DNA from: an uncultured Lachnospiraceae bacterium
Lineage (GTDB): Bacteria > Bacillota > Clostridia > Lachnospirales > Lachnospiraceae
Length of the DNA: 43,130 nt
Assembly: GCA_945868485.1 (NCBI GenBank)
Contig: CAMBLS010000003.1
Span: 1 to 43,130, forward strand
Direction of reading: 5' to 3'
Notes under the pieces: generated by a model
The model's database searches: none
What the model saw: only the letters and a program-made list of their open reading frames with translations
Told to the model about the DNA's origin: nothing
Translations under genes and position numbers: made by a program
Shown: in pieces, positions 7,494 through 18,463 of the stretch
How the letters are laid out: the number at the start of each line of letters is the position of its first letter
How positions within the stretch are numbered: position 1 is the stretch's first letter

Positions 7494-9547
7494 TGGAAAG
7501 ATTTTTACTGGCAAAAGAGCGTATACAGGAGATAAAGAATGAAAATATACTGAAACCGGAGTTTCAGGAGTATTTCAGGAAAACTGCAGAGTGGGCAGAA
7601 CTGGTCTGTGATACCTATGAATTTGTGGAACAGGGCAGACTTGCTACTGCATCTATGGAGGAACTGAAGGAAAGAAATCACAGATTGTACGAGGATATCC
7701 TTCCGGGAAATTATGAAAACAGCTATGCCAATCCGGGCTGCAGTGCAGATTGCTTTGGAGAGGAATACGGGCAGATTCTATGCTTTCTTTATGGGGAGCT
7801 GCGGAGCATGATTCCTCTTGCTTTTGAAAAGAGAATGGAGGATTTGACCATCCGTATGGAGCTGTTTTTAGAGGTATACGGTTCCTTTCTCTGTGAACAG
7901 CAGGAAAATGGAGGGCTTCCAGCACCTCAGATTTTGAAGGAAATCCTCTACTGGTATGTCAGTGATTACACCAGGGAAGCCACTGAAAAGAAGCTGGATG
8001 ATATGCTGAGTCCTGAGTCCGATTTTGCACTTAAGCTGATAGAAGGAGATTTGTCCAATCCCAGATACCTTTATTATTTTGGCGAGTATGTGACGGACAA
8101 TGAAATAGAAACCTGGAAGCATTTGAATTCTTTGCAGGAAGAAACCCTGCAGAAGATGGCAGATACCTATACAGAGGGATATCGGATTGGTTTCCAGGTG
8201 GGGAATAAAGACATTTCCAAAAAGAAAACCGTAAATATCCGGTATTGTCTTGGTTTTGAACCCATGATTAAGAAAGCGGTGGACAATTTCAGAAAGATGG
8301 GACTAAAGCCCACCATTTATCGTGCTGCATCCAGTATTCTTCAGGGCAGAGGGATGAACCGCATTGGCTATTACGGAGCAATCCCCAATAAGCAGTATGA
8401 TTTTGATCATAAGGACGATCAGGCGCTTGTGCTGGACAAAAAGCTGGTGCAGGTGCGCATGGAGGCATGGCAGGAAGGCTATGAAACGTATAAGGAGCAG
8501 GCGGCAGTGTTTGGCGGACCGGCGGTGGTAGAGGTATTTGGCGAAAAACCGGCAGATTTGAAGGAAAACCCCCACGCGCTTCATTTATCAGAAGCTCAGC
8601 AGAAGCTTACGGTGGAATATATGGCGGCAGCAGGGGAACTGCAAAACCGTTATATCAAGGGGGAGGAGAGAAGCTTTACCATTATTGCATTTCCGATTCC
8701 TGAGATTGGAGAAGCTTTCCCAGAAATATTTGATGAGGTAGTTCGTATTAATACTTTGGATTACAAGCTTTATCAAAGAATGCAGCAGGTAATCATTGAT
8801 ACGCTGGATCAGGGGAAATATGTGCTGGTTAAGGGAATGAAGGGGAATAAGACCAATATGAAAATTATGCTTCATACTCTTACAGACAGGGAAAAGCAGA
8901 CTAATTTTGAAAATTGCGTGGCAGACGTAAATATTCCTGTTGGAGAGGTATTTACCTCTCCGGTGCTTGCGGGGACAGAAGGGACGCTCCATGTAAGTAA
9001 GGTTTACTTGAATGAATTGGAATATAAAGACATTATGTTAACCATACAAAATGGTATGGTTACAGACTATATTTGCAGTAATTTTGATACACCTGAGCAA
9101 AATCGAAAATATATCAGGGACAATGTATTGTATCATCATGAGACACTTCCTATGGGCGAGTTTGCAATTGGAACCAATACCACAGCCTTTGTGGCAGCAA
9201 GAAAGTATGGGATGGAGGATAAGCTTCCGATTCTAATTGCCGAAAAGACAGGACCCCACTTTGCTTTTGGAGATACCTGCTATTCTCATGCAGAGGAGGT
9301 GGCGGTATACAATCCCGACGGCAAAGAAATTATTGCAAGGGATAATGAGTGTTCTCTGAAACGACACAATCAGGACAGCGCCGCATATTTTAATTGTCAT
9401 ACAGATATTACAATTCCTTATGATGAGTTGGGCGAGGTCAGTGTGGTGACCCATGATGAGAGCGTAATTCCTGTTATCATAGAAGGAAGATTTGTGCTGC
9501 CTGGATGTGAGGAATTAAACCGTCCCTTGGAGGAAGCCAACTTATAA
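7493..9547 (+). CDS. Aminopeptidase with M29-like metallopeptidase C-terminal domain
   Basis: C-terminal ENCVADVNIPVGEVFTSPVLAGTEGTLHV...GPHFAFGDTCYS is M29/AmpS-like, with an approx. 350-aa N-terminal extension. ATG at 7493 preferred over TTG at 7490. Confidence 0.75.
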   Translation: MERFLLAKERIQEIKNENILKPEFQEYFRKTAEWAELVCDTYEFVEQGRLATASMEELKERNHRLYEDILPGNYENSYANPGCSADCFGEEYGQILCFLYGELRSMIPLAFEKRMEDLTIRMELFLEVYGSFLCEQQENGGLPAPQILKEILYWYVSDYTREATEKKLDDMLSPESDFALKLIEGDLSNPRYLYYFGEYVTDNEIETWKHLNSLQEETLQKMADTYTEGYRIGFQVGNKDISKKKTVNIRYCLGFEPMIKKAVDNFRKMGLKPTIYRAASSILQGRGMNRIGYYGAIPNKQYDFDHKDDQALVLDKKLVQVRMEAWQEGYETYKEQAAVFGGPAVVEVFGEKPADLKENPHALHLSEAQQKLTVEYMAAAGELQNRYIKGEERSFTIIAFPIPEIGEAFPEIFDEVVRINTLDYKLYQRMQQVIIDTLDQGKYVLVKGMKGNKTNMKIMLHTLTDREKQTNFENCVADVNIPVGEVFTSPVLAGTEGTLHVSKVYLNELEYKDIMLTIQNGMVTDYICSNFDTPEQNRKYIRDNVLYHHETLPMGEFAIGTNTTAFVAARKYGMEDKLPILIAEKTGPHFAFGDTCYSHAEEVAVYNPDGKEIIARDNECSLKRHNQDSAAYFNCHTDITIPYDELGEVSVVTHDESVIPVIIEGRFVLPGCEELNRPLEEANL

Positions 9548-9554
9548 GAAATAG

Positions 9555-9583
9555 TTGAGAAAAGAAGTATTTTATAGTATGAT
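9555..9583 (+). promoter_or_regulatory. pur promoter TTGAGA-N17-TATGAT
   Basis: -35 at 9555-9560 and -10 at 9578-9583 upstream of purE. Confidence 0.6.
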
Positions 9584-9623
9584 GTTATAGAATGTAAGGC
9601 ACAGAAGAATGGGAGGAAGTATT

Positions 9624-10124
9624 ATGGCACAGGTAGGTATCGTAATGGGTAGTGACTCGGATATGCCGGTAATGGCGAAAGCAGCCGATGTCCTTGCAGA
9701 ACTTGGAATTTCCTTTGAGATGAAGATTATTTCTGCTCACAGGGAACCGGATGTATTTTTTGAATATGCCCAAACCGCAGAGGAAAAGGGATTTAAGGTT
9801 ATTATCGCAGGAGCAGGAATGGCAGCTCATTTGCCTGGAATGTGTGCGGCAATCTTTCCGATGCCGGTCATCGGTATTCCCATGCATACAACCTCTTTGG
9901 GAGGAAGAGATTCTCTTTATTCAATTGTTCAGATGCCCTCCGGAATACCGGTGGCTACAGTTGCAATTAACGGTGGCGCCAATGCAGGGCTTCTTGCAGC
10001 GAAGATTTTGGCAACCTCAGACCAGGAGCTTTTAGAGAAGCTGAAGGCATATAGTCAGAATATGAAAGAAAGTGTTCAGAAAAAAGATGAAAGACTTAGC
10101 CAGGTAGGCTATAAAAATTACTAA
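9624..10124 (+). CDS. purE: N5-carboxyaminoimidazole ribonucleotide mutase
   Basis: [31 protein letters not shown]; start ATG 9624 after ggagg. Confidence 0.95.
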   Translation: MAQVGIVMGSDSDMPVMAKAADVLAELGISFEMKIISAHREPDVFFEYAQTAEEKGFKVIIAGAGMAAHLPGMCAAIFPMPVIGIPMHTTSLGGRDSLYSIVQMPSGIPVATVAINGGANAGLLAAKILATSDQELLEKLKAYSQNMKESVQKKDERLSQVGYKNY

Positions 10125-10147
10125 TAAATACAGTTGGAGGAGAAAAA

Positions 10148-11173
10148 ATGGATTACAAGAACGCCGGAGTTGATATTGAAGCAGGCTATCGCAGTGTGGA
10201 GTTGATGAAAAAGTATGTGAAGGAAACCATGAGACCCGAGGTGTTAGGTGGACTTGGCGGTTTTTCGGGAGCATTTTCCCTTTCTTCTATTAAAAATATG
10301 GAAAATCCTACTCTGGTTTCAGGTACAGATGGGGTTGGAACCAAGATTAAGCTTGCTTTCTTGATGGATAAGCATGATACGGTTGGAATTGACTGTGTGG
10401 CTATGTGCGTCAATGACATTGCATGTGCCGGCGGAGAACCAATCTTTTTCCTTGATTATATTGCATGCGGAAAGAATTATCCCGAAAAGATCGCGACCAT
10501 CGTAAAGGGTGTGGCTGAAGGCTGTAAGCAGGCAGGGGCTGCACTGATCGGAGGAGAGACTGCAGAGCATCCGGGGCTGATGCCTGAGGATGAATACGAT
10601 CTTGCAGGATTTGCAGTTGGTGTGGTTGACCAGAAGGATTTGATTACAGGAGAAAATATTAAGCCCGGAGATGTACTAGTTGGCATTGCTTCCTCCGGTG
10701 TTCACAGCAATGGCTTTTCGCTGGTAAGAAAAGTCTTTGAAATGACCAAAGAAAGCCTTGATACATATTATGATGAGTTAGGGACAACTTTGGGAGAGGC
10801 ACTGATTGCACCTACTAAGATTTATGTGAAGGCATTAAAGAGTGTGAAGGATGCAGGAGTTACCATTAAGGGATGCAGCCATATTACCGGAGGCGGTTTT
10901 TATGAGAACATTCCCAGAATGCTTCCTGAAGGTGTTGTAGCAGTTGTCGAGAAGGACAGTTATCCGATTCCCGCTATTTTCAAGCTGATGCAGAAAAAGG
11001 GAAATCTGGAAGAAAAGATGATGTACAATACTTACAATATGGGACTTGGCATGGTACTTGCCCTTGATCCTTCAGATGTAGATAAGGCAGTAGCAGCTAT
11101 CGAAGCTGCCGGAGAAGCAGCCTATGTGGTTGGAAAGGTAGAAGCCGGCGAAAAGGGAGTAACCATATGCTGA
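10148..11173 (+). CDS. purM: Phosphoribosylformylglycinamidine cyclo-ligase
   Basis: [52 protein letters not shown]. Confidence 0.96.
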   Translation: MDYKNAGVDIEAGYRSVELMKKYVKETMRPEVLGGLGGFSGAFSLSSIKNMENPTLVSGTDGVGTKIKLAFLMDKHDTVGIDCVAMCVNDIACAGGEPIFFLDYIACGKNYPEKIATIVKGVAEGCKQAGAALIGGETAEHPGLMPEDEYDLAGFAVGVVDQKDLITGENIKPGDVLVGIASSGVHSNGFSLVRKVFEMTKESLDTYYDELGTTLGEALIAPTKIYVKALKSVKDAGVTIKGCSHITGGGFYENIPRMLPEGVVAVVEKDSYPIPAIFKLMQKKGNLEEKMMYNTYNMGLGMVLALDPSDVDKAVAAIEAAGEAAYVVGKVEAGEKGVTIC

Positions 11174-11763
11174 ATATAGTCGTGTGTGTTTCCGGTGGTG
11201 GAACAAATCTACAGGCAATTATAGATGGTGTTGAAAGTGGAACCATCAGGAATACAAATATAGCAGGTGTTATTAGCAATAATGCAGGGGCTTATGCACT
11301 GGAAAGAGCACAAAACGCTGGAATACCGGCATTTTGTGTCTCACCCAAAGATTTTTCAAATCGTAGGGAATTTAATGAAGCTTTTCTGAAAAAACTCGAA
11401 GAATTAAATCCTGATTTAATTGTGCTGGCGGGATTTCTTGTAATTCTTCCAGAAAAAATGATTCAGGTTTATCGTGATCGTATTATCAATATTCATCCTT
11501 CCTTGATTCCTTCTTTTTGTGGAACCGGATATTACGGACTTAAGGTTCATGAGGCAGCGCTCCAAAGAGGGGTAAAGATAACCGGAGCTACTGTGCATTA
11601 TGTGGATGAAGGAACTGATACTGGAAGGATTATTATGCAGAAGGCGGTGGAGATTCAGGAAGGGGATACCCCGGAAATTCTTCAGCGCAGAGTGATGGAA
11701 CAGGCAGAATGGATTATATTGCCTAAAGCGATTGATGAGATTGCTATGGCACATCAGAAATAG
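11167..11763 (+). CDS. purN: Phosphoribosylglycinamide formyltransferase
   Basis: [34 protein letters not shown]; overlaps the purM stop. Confidence 0.95.
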   Translation: MLNIVVCVSGGGTNLQAIIDGVESGTIRNTNIAGVISNNAGAYALERAQNAGIPAFCVSPKDFSNRREFNEAFLKKLEELNPDLIVLAGFLVILPEKMIQVYRDRIINIHPSLIPSFCGTGYYGLKVHEAALQRGVKITGATVHYVDEGTDTGRIIMQKAVEIQEGDTPEILQRRVMEQAEWIILPKAIDEIAMAHQK

Positions 11764-11784
11764 AAGGATGAGTGACACTTCGGA

Positions 11785-13068
11785 ATGGAGGATAAGGTGA
11801 AAGTACTGATTGTAGGAAGCGGTGGCAGAGAGCATGCCATTGCCACCAGTGTAGCAAAGAGTAAGAAGGTAGACAAAATTTATTGTGCCCCCGGAAATGC
11901 AGGTATCGGACTGATTGCTGAATGTGTTCCCATCGGCGCAATGGAATTTGATAAAATTGTAGCGTTTGCCAAAGAGAAGGAAATTGATCTTACCATTGTA
12001 GGGATGGATGATCCTCTGGTGGGTGGTCTTGTAGATGAACTGGAACAGGCGGGACTCAGGGCATTTGGTCCTAGAAAGAATGCTGCAATTCTGGAGGGGA
12101 GCAAGGCTTTTTCCAAGGATCTTATGAAGAAGTATCACATTCCCACAGCAGGCTATGAAACCTTTGATTCTGCGGAGGCTGCGCTTGAGTATCTGGAAAC
12201 AGCTCAGTTTCCTATTGTGCTGAAGGCAGATGGACTGGCACTTGGAAAAGGAGTGTTAATTTGCCAGAACTTGGAAGAGGCGAAGGAAGGCGTGAAGACC
12301 ATCATGCTTGATAAGCAGTTTGGCAGTGCCGGGAACCGTCTTGTAATTGAAGAATTTATGACCGGAAGGGAAGTGTCCGTTCTTTCTTATGTGGACGGAA
12401 AGACTATTAAGACTATGACATCTGCGCAGGATCATAAGCGTGCCGGAGATGGAGACACTGGGCTGAATACAGGTGGTATGGGAACCTTTTCCCCCAGTCC
12501 ATTTTATACACAGGAAGTGGATGAGTTCTGTAAGAAATATATATATCAGGCAACTGTGGATGCCATGGCAGCAGAAGGAAGAGAGTTTAAAGGAATTATT
12601 TTCTTTGGACTGATGCTGACCGAAAAGGGACCTCGTGTATTGGAATATAATGCCAGATTTGGTGATCCGGAGGCACAGGTGGTTCTTCCCAGAATGAAGA
12701 ATGATATTATTGAAGTAATGGAGGCATGCATTGACGGAAGACTCGATCAGATTGATCTTCAGTTTGAGGATAACGCTGCAGTCTGTGTAGTCCTTGCCTC
12801 GGAAGGATATCCTGTAAAGTATGAAAAGGGATTCTTAATCAGAGGTCTTGAGAAATTTGAAGGTCAGGATTCTTATTTCTGTTTCCATGCAGGAACCAAA
12901 CAGACAGAGGAAGGAATTGTGACCAACGGAGGAAGAGTGCTGGGAATAACGGCAAAGGGCAGGGATTTAAAGGAAGCAAGAGCCAATGCCTATGCAGCAA
13001 CCGAATGGATTACTTTTGAGAATAAATATATGCGTCATGATATCGGAAAGGCGATTGACGAGGTGTAA
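11785..13068 (+). CDS. purD: Phosphoribosylamine--glycine ligase
   Basis: VLIVGSGGREHAIA, ADGLALGKGV, NTGGMGTFSPSPF, NARFGDPEAQV. Confidence 0.96.
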   Translation: MEDKVKVLIVGSGGREHAIATSVAKSKKVDKIYCAPGNAGIGLIAECVPIGAMEFDKIVAFAKEKEIDLTIVGMDDPLVGGLVDELEQAGLRAFGPRKNAAILEGSKAFSKDLMKKYHIPTAGYETFDSAEAALEYLETAQFPIVLKADGLALGKGVLICQNLEEAKEGVKTIMLDKQFGSAGNRLVIEEFMTGREVSVLSYVDGKTIKTMTSAQDHKRAGDGDTGLNTGGMGTFSPSPFYTQEVDEFCKKYIYQATVDAMAAEGREFKGIIFFGLMLTEKGPRVLEYNARFGDPEAQVVLPRMKNDIIEVMEACIDGRLDQIDLQFEDNAAVCVVLASEGYPVKYEKGFLIRGLEKFEGQDSYFCFHAGTKQTEEGIVTNGGRVLGITAKGRDLKEARANAYAATEWITFENKYMRHDIGKAIDEV

Positions 13069-13085
13069 ACGGAGGAAAGTGACAT

Positions 13086-13550
13086 ATGGCTGATTCAATG
13101 GAAAGTAAGCTGTTGTCGGAGAAAATTGGAAGACCTATTATTTGCAAATTATGTGGCGGCATTATGGTTTACAAAGGTGTAGGAGAGTATCAGTGTGAGG
13201 AATGTGGGAGCATGGACTATGATGATTACGGGAAGGTGCGTAATTATCTTGAGCGGCATAGGGGTGCCAATGTTGCATCAATTTCAATTGCTACCGGTGT
13301 GCCTCGGAAGGTTATCAGAGACATGATTAAGGAAAACCGCTTTGAAGTGATTGAGGACAGGGGCGGATACATCAGATGTGAAATCTGTGGAGTCAATATC
13401 AGCAGTGGACGTTTGTGCTGGAAGTGTGAGGAAGCATATCACAGAGAAGTAGAAGCCAAAATACGTGCGGCGAAAAAGAGAAATATTTCTATTTATGGAG
13501 AAATTGCACGCAGTGAGCAGGGGAGTAAACGTTATACAAGGGGACAATAA
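13086..13550 (+). CDS. Zinc-ribbon/HTH protein similar to YvyF (flagellar-operon-protein family)
   Basis: CKLCGG...CEECGS, HTH-like ASISIATGVPRKVIRDMIKENRFEV, second cysteine pair set CEICG...CWKCE. Confidence 0.6.
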   Translation: MADSMESKLLSEKIGRPIICKLCGGIMVYKGVGEYQCEECGSMDYDDYGKVRNYLERHRGANVASISIATGVPRKVIRDMIKENRFEVIEDRGGYIRCEICGVNISSGRLCWKCEEAYHREVEAKIRAAKKRNISIYGEIARSEQGSKRYTRGQ

Positions 13551-13563
13551 AGGAGAAAGTAAA

Positions 13564-14880
13564 GTGAAAAAGTTAGGTTTAGTAAAAGGACTGGCAGGCT
13601 TGGCTGTTGTGATATTCGTTTTTTGTGCGACTACATTTACAAGTCTGGCAGCGAAGGGAACAATAACTGCAGAAACTGCTAAGATTCGTAAGGAGACGAG
13701 CACAGACAGTGAAGTAGTGGGAAGTACTGTAAAGGGAAAGTCCATTGATATTCTGGAGGCTGTAAAGGACAGCGCCGGAACAGTGTGGTATAAGGTTTCT
13801 GTTACTGATGGTGGCTATGGTTATATCAGAAGCGATCTTGTACAAACCAATGAAACAATTCAGGTAACTGCAAGTAGTTCCACAAGCAGTTCTGAAAGTG
13901 CAAGTCAATCTTCAGGCACAACAACAGAAAGTGGAGAAAAGCCCGCTGCAACAGTGCCCACTTCCATTGGAGAGCAGCAGGCAACAGTTAAGTCAGATGG
14001 AAGTGTCAGAATTCGCTCTGGTGCTTCTACCAAGCATGATACAGTAGCATCCCTGCCGGGAGGAACGGCGATTACATTAATTGGAGAGGCCAATGACAAT
14101 GCAGGAAACAAGTGGTATCAGATGACCTGCAATTATAATAACAAGACCATTGAGGGATACATCCGATCTGATTTGATCGAGATTGGTGCAGCAGGTAACA
14201 GTGAAGGTGCGGAGGAGACAGGAGAAAACGCCGAAGGCGAAATGTCGGAAGGCACTGAGGGAGAAATGCCAGAAGAACCTCAGGAGGAAGTGCCTGAAGA
14301 ACCGGTGCCTGAGAATAATGACTATGAAATTGTCTATACTCAGAATGATGTAGGCGAATATGAATATTATCTTTATGATAATATTAACGGAACTAGACAA
14401 AAATTGAATGAATTGCTTACCGCAGTGGGAGTAGCAAATGAAAACACATTGAAGCTGCAGGACCAGGTAGATAAAGAAAAGATTATCATTATTATTCTTG
14501 CAGTTGTGATTGTAATTCTGTTTATTGTGCTTACGATTCTTCTGTTCAAAATCAGAGATCTCAGTTATGATTACGAATATGAGGAAGAAGAAGAGGAAGA
14601 AGAGCCCGAACTGGTTAGAAAGAAGAGTAAAAAACGCATGACCCAGGAGGAAGAGATTGCTCCGGTCAAGAAGAAAAAAGCGTCATCCTCAAAGGACGTG
14701 GAGCGACCCTCTAAGACTCAGGAGAGGGCAGCTTCCAGAACAAAGGGAAATGGTGAGCTTTATGCAGCAGAAAAAAAAGAAACGGTTAAGAAGCCTGTGA
14801 CTAGAAAAGCCCAAAATTTCCTGGTGGATGATGATGAATTTGAATTTGAGTTTTTAAACATGGATGATAAGGATTTATAA
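13564..14880 (+). CDS. Secreted/membrane-anchored protein with two SH3b domains, a TM helix and an acidic/basic cytoplasmic tail
   Basis: GTG start at 13564 after aaaggag; signal peptide; two SH3b repeats (AKIRKETSTDSEVVG..., VRIRSGASTKHDTVASLPGG...); TM IIIIILAVVIVILFIVLTILLF; Glu-rich then Lys-rich tail. Confidence 0.8.
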   Translation: MKKLGLVKGLAGLAVVIFVFCATTFTSLAAKGTITAETAKIRKETSTDSEVVGSTVKGKSIDILEAVKDSAGTVWYKVSVTDGGYGYIRSDLVQTNETIQVTASSSTSSSESASQSSGTTTESGEKPAATVPTSIGEQQATVKSDGSVRIRSGASTKHDTVASLPGGTAITLIGEANDNAGNKWYQMTCNYNNKTIEGYIRSDLIEIGAAGNSEGAEETGENAEGEMSEGTEGEMPEEPQEEVPEEPVPENNDYEIVYTQNDVGEYEYYLYDNINGTRQKLNELLTAVGVANENTLKLQDQVDKEKIIIIILAVVIVILFIVLTILLFKIRDLSYDYEYEEEEEEEEPELVRKKSKKRMTQEEEIAPVKKKKASSSKDVERPSKTQERAASRTKGNGELYAAEKKETVKKPVTRKAQNFLVDDDEFEFEFLNMDDKDL

Positions 14881-14886
14881 GCACAA

Positions 14887-14914
14887 AAGAGGAATAGCAT
14901 CAGCTATTCCTCTT
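14887..14914 (+). terminator. Perfect 12-bp stem-loop
   Basis: aagaggaatagc-atca-gctattcctctt. Confidence 0.6.
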
Positions 14915-14981
14915 GTATCCTGGCGTGATAAACTGTTGCGCTGTTTCCAGCGCATAACTTACAGAAGGAAGGAATGTGCGT

Positions 14982-15356
14982 ATGATTATTGAAATAGATT
15001 TTAACAGTGAAGAGGCACTTTATTTACAGCTTCGCAATCAAATTATTATGGGGATTGCAACTGCGAAGTTTCAGGAGGGGGATGCGCTTCCTTCTGTGCG
15101 GCAGTTAGCGGATGATATTGGCATCAATATGCACACAGTGAATAAAGCTTATACGGTATTAAAACAGGAAGGCTTTGTGAAGGTGGATCGAAGAAGAGGT
15201 GCTGTGATTGCGCTGGATATTAATAAGATCAGAGCTCTTGAGGAAATGAACGAAGATTTACGGGTTATTTTGGCCAAAGGAATTTGCAAGGGTATTTCCA
15301 GAGAAGAAGTACACCGGATGATAGATGAAGTATATGAAGAGTTTGGAGGAGCCTAA
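14982..15356 (+). CDS. GntR-family transcriptional regulator (YtrA-like subfamily)
   Basis: LYLQLRNQIIMGIATAKFQEGDALPSVRQLADDIGINMHTVNKAYTVLKQEGFV winged HTH with a short C-terminus. Confidence 0.88.
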   Translation: MIIEIDFNSEEALYLQLRNQIIMGIATAKFQEGDALPSVRQLADDIGINMHTVNKAYTVLKQEGFVKVDRRRGAVIALDINKIRALEEMNEDLRVILAKGICKGISREEVHRMIDEVYEEFGGA

Positions 15357-15358
15357 AA

Positions 15359-17815
15359 ATGCAGTCATGTGGTTTTACAGATAAGGCAAAAACAGTACTT
15401 ACGTTGGCAGAAAAGACAGCGTCCAGAATGCATACCGGATATGTGGGCACAGAACATATTCTGGTCGGTCTGCTGAAAGAAGGTACGGGAGTGGCAGCTA
15501 AAGTCCTTGAGGAAAATGGCGCAGATGAGGATAGAATCATAGAGATGATCAGAGAACTGATAGTGCCGGAAGCAGCTGTTGCGACAAAGGAACGGGAAGG
15601 GTATTCTCCAAGAGCGCAAGCTGTACTGGAGGAAGCTCACAGGCAGTCGGAACGCTTCGGGGCAGAAGAAACAGGGACAGAACATCTTTTTCTCGCACTG
15701 TTAAAGGAAGGCGAAAACGTAGCAGTACGCCTGCTAAATACATTAGGATTGTCTGTTCAAAAGTTGTATGTTGATACGTTGGTTGCCATGGGAGAAGATG
15801 GAAGCCTGTATAAAGAGGATCTCGGGAAAAAACAAAACAGGAAAAGCAAACAGACATCTACTCTGGAGCAGTATAGCCGCGATTTGACGGCCCTTGCAGC
15901 GGCTGGAAAGCTGGATCCCGTAATTGGAAGGGAAAATGAGATTAAGCGTGTGATAGAAATTCTGAGCCGTAGGACCAAGAATAATCCCTGCCTGATCGGA
16001 GAACCGGGTGTAGGTAAAACAGCCGTGGTAGAAGGGCTTGCACGACGCATTGTGGCGGGGGAAGTCCCTTTTACGGTACAGAATAAGCGTCTTCTTACGT
16101 TGGATTTATCCGGTATGGTTGCGGGTTCCAAATACAGGGGAGAATTTGAGGAAAGAATTAAGAAGGTAATTCGTGAGGTCCAGGAAGATGGAAATGTAAT
16201 TTTGTTTTTGGACGAGATGCATACCATTATTGGGGCCGGCGGAGCGGAAGGAGCCATTGATGCTTCCAATATCTTAAAACCCTCGCTGGCGAGAGGCGAA
16301 TTGCAGTTGATTGGTGCAACCACAGTGGCGGAATATCATAAGTATGTGGAGAAGGACGCTGCTTTAGAACGTCGTTTTCAATCTGTTTATGTGGAGGAAC
16401 CTACCATTGAAGAGGCTGTTGATATTTTAAAAGGTGTGGCACCTAAATACGAGGAGCACCACAAGGTTAAGATTACAGAGGAGGCAATCCGGGCTGCGGT
16501 ACAGCTCTCGGAGCGTTATATCAATGACAGAAATTTGCCGGATAAAGCCATTGATCTGATTGATGAGGCGGCTTCTGCGGTGCGGTTAAAGAATATGCAT
16601 ACACCCGAGAAACTTAAGGAAATGCTGAACCGTATTTCGGAAATGGATCTGGAGGTGGAACAGTGCCTTAAGGAACAGAATCTGGAAAAGGCTTCCTTGG
16701 TTCGTACCGAACAGGATAAGCTGATTAGAAAGTATGAACGTGCAAAGGAAAAGAATCGCAGACAGCAGTCGGAGAACAGCTTTTTTATTGGGGAAAATGA
16801 AATTGCAGAGGTAGTTGCTTCCTGGACGAAAATTCCAGTGAACAAGCTTACAGAAAAAGAGAGTGAGAGACTGCTGAAACTGGAAAAAATTCTTCATAAA
16901 CGTGTGATTGGGCAGGAGGCAGCTGTTTCAGCGGTGTCCCGTGCAATTCGCAGAGGAAGAGTAGGACTTCAGGATCCTAACAGACCCATTGGCTCCTTCC
17001 TATTCCTGGGTCCTACCGGTGTTGGAAAGACGGAACTGAGTAAGGCATTGGCAGAGGCAATGTTTGGCTCTGAAAATGCTCTGATTCGTGTGGATATGTC
17101 AGAATATATGGAAGGTCATTCTGTATCGAAGATGATAGGATCCCCTCCGGGATATGTAGGATTTGAGGAAGGAGGACAGCTGAGCGAGAAGATTCGAAAG
17201 AATCCTTATTCGGTTGTTTTGTTTGATGAAATTGAGAAAGCCCATCCAGACGTATTTAACGTACTCTTACAGGTACTGGATGATGGACACATTACAGATT
17301 CAAAAGGAAGAAAGGTCAGTTTCAAGAACACAATACTGATTATGACATCTAATGCGGGGGCACAGAGGATTATTTCCCCTAAGAATTTGGGCTTTTTTAC
17401 AGAAACTACCAAAGAGCAGGACTATGAAAAGATGAAGTCCGGTGTTATGGAAGAGGTTAAAAAGCTGTTTAAACCGGAATTCATCAATCGAATTGATGAA
17501 ATTATGGTGTTCCAGCCCCTTGGAAAAGAAGAAATGCATGAGATTATCAATCTTCTTGGAAATAACCTTGCTAAGCGTTGCAAAAAACAGATGCAGATCA
17601 GTCTGTCTTTAAGCAGTGCCCTTAAAGAACACATTGTCACCAAATATTCAGATGACAAGATGGGTGCACGTCCTTTAAAGAGAGCGCTTCAAAATGTGGT
17701 GGAAGATAAGCTTGCGGAAGAAATCTTAGAGGGACGTGTGAAAGCAGGAGATACAGTGACAGTGGGTTATCGAAAAGAGCAGGTTGTCTTTGATGTGAAA
17801 GAAAAAATTAAATAG
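15359..17815 (+). CDS. clpC: ATP-dependent Clp protease ATP-binding subunit ClpC
   Basis: Double Clp_N repeat, two AAA+ modules (GEPGVGKT, GPTGVGKT), SPPGYVGFEEGG, putative ClpP-docking loop KNLGFF; start 3 nt after the GntR stop. Confidence 0.93.
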   Translation: MQSCGFTDKAKTVLTLAEKTASRMHTGYVGTEHILVGLLKEGTGVAAKVLEENGADEDRIIEMIRELIVPEAAVATKEREGYSPRAQAVLEEAHRQSERFGAEETGTEHLFLALLKEGENVAVRLLNTLGLSVQKLYVDTLVAMGEDGSLYKEDLGKKQNRKSKQTSTLEQYSRDLTALAAAGKLDPVIGRENEIKRVIEILSRRTKNNPCLIGEPGVGKTAVVEGLARRIVAGEVPFTVQNKRLLTLDLSGMVAGSKYRGEFEERIKKVIREVQEDGNVILFLDEMHTIIGAGGAEGAIDASNILKPSLARGELQLIGATTVAEYHKYVEKDAALERRFQSVYVEEPTIEEAVDILKGVAPKYEEHHKVKITEEAIRAAVQLSERYINDRNLPDKAIDLIDEAASAVRLKNMHTPEKLKEMLNRISEMDLEVEQCLKEQNLEKASLVRTEQDKLIRKYERAKEKNRRQQSENSFFIGENEIAEVVASWTKIPVNKLTEKESERLLKLEKILHKRVIGQEAAVSAVSRAIRRGRVGLQDPNRPIGSFLFLGPTGVGKTELSKALAEAMFGSENALIRVDMSEYMEGHSVSKMIGSPPGYVGFEEGGQLSEKIRKNPYSVVLFDEIEKAHPDVFNVLLQVLDDGHITDSKGRKVSFKNTILIMTSNAGAQRIISPKNLGFFTETTKEQDYEKMKSGVMEEVKKLFKPEFINRIDEIMVFQPLGKEEMHEIINLLGNNLAKRCKKQMQISLSLSSALKEHIVTKYSDDKMGARPLKRALQNVVEDKLAEEILEGRVKAGDTVTVGYRKEQVVFDVKEKIK

Positions 17816-17917
17816 AAAAAGATTTTTATTTTTTGGTAGATATCAAAGAAAAAATATATTATACTGACATTAACTTAAAGGTAAATCTTAAGATACTAGG
17901 CAGGAGGACATAAGAAA

Positions 17918-18328
17918 ATGGCTGTTGTAGATGAATTGCTTCGTTCAGAAACAGATGGAACCATCAGTTTTGGAAATCATAAACTTGCGGACAAGGCAAA
18001 ACTGGAAGATTTTGAACATTGTGGAGATTTGTACAAGGTTAAAACCTTTAAGACAATGACCAAGTTAGAGAGAAACGGAATGTTCGTATATGAATCTGTG
18101 CCGGGAACCAGCGTTCTTCATTTTGCAGAGTCAGCAGATGAGGTGAACTTTATTGTAGAAGGCGATGAGGATGCCCAGATTACTTTGGATCTGAATGAGG
18201 ACACGGAATATGAAGTGTTTGTAAATGAAAAGAGTATTGGCAAGATGAAGACTAATTTGGGAGGCAAGTTAAACATCAGTGTAGAACTTGCAGGTGCCGG
18301 AGAGGTAAGCGTTAAGATTACCAGATAA
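17918..18328 (+). CDS. Conserved hypothetical protein
   Basis: 136-aa ORF with good RBS (aggagg) and its own promoter-like region; no catalytic motif recognised. Confidence 0.7.
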   Translation: MAVVDELLRSETDGTISFGNHKLADKAKLEDFEHCGDLYKVKTFKTMTKLERNGMFVYESVPGTSVLHFAESADEVNFIVEGDEDAQITLDLNEDTEYEVFVNEKSIGKMKTNLGGKLNISVELAGAGEVSVKITR

Positions 18329-18357
18329 AGCCGGAAAGTAAAAGTATGTATAGTGGG

Positions 18358-18397
18358 CTGCTGCAAAAGGCAAATCAGCCGTTTTGCAGCAGTTTTT
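18358..18397 (+). terminator. Rho-independent terminator
   Basis: ctgctgcaaaa...ttttgcagcag followed by ttttt. Confidence 0.85.
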
Positions 18398-18463
18398 CTG
18401 TCCAATAGCATGATTCAAAAGTGAACCGGTATTTGGTGGCGTTGAAACAAAAAGGAGAAGTTT

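Noticed and set aside
11416-12138. 240-aa minus-strand ORF spanning purN/purD
   Set aside because: Antisense to two well-supported pur genes; no family motif.
15757-16323. 188-aa minus-strand ORF inside clpC
   Set aside because: Antisense to a strongly conserved gene, no RBS or recognisable domain, composition typical of shadow ORFs.
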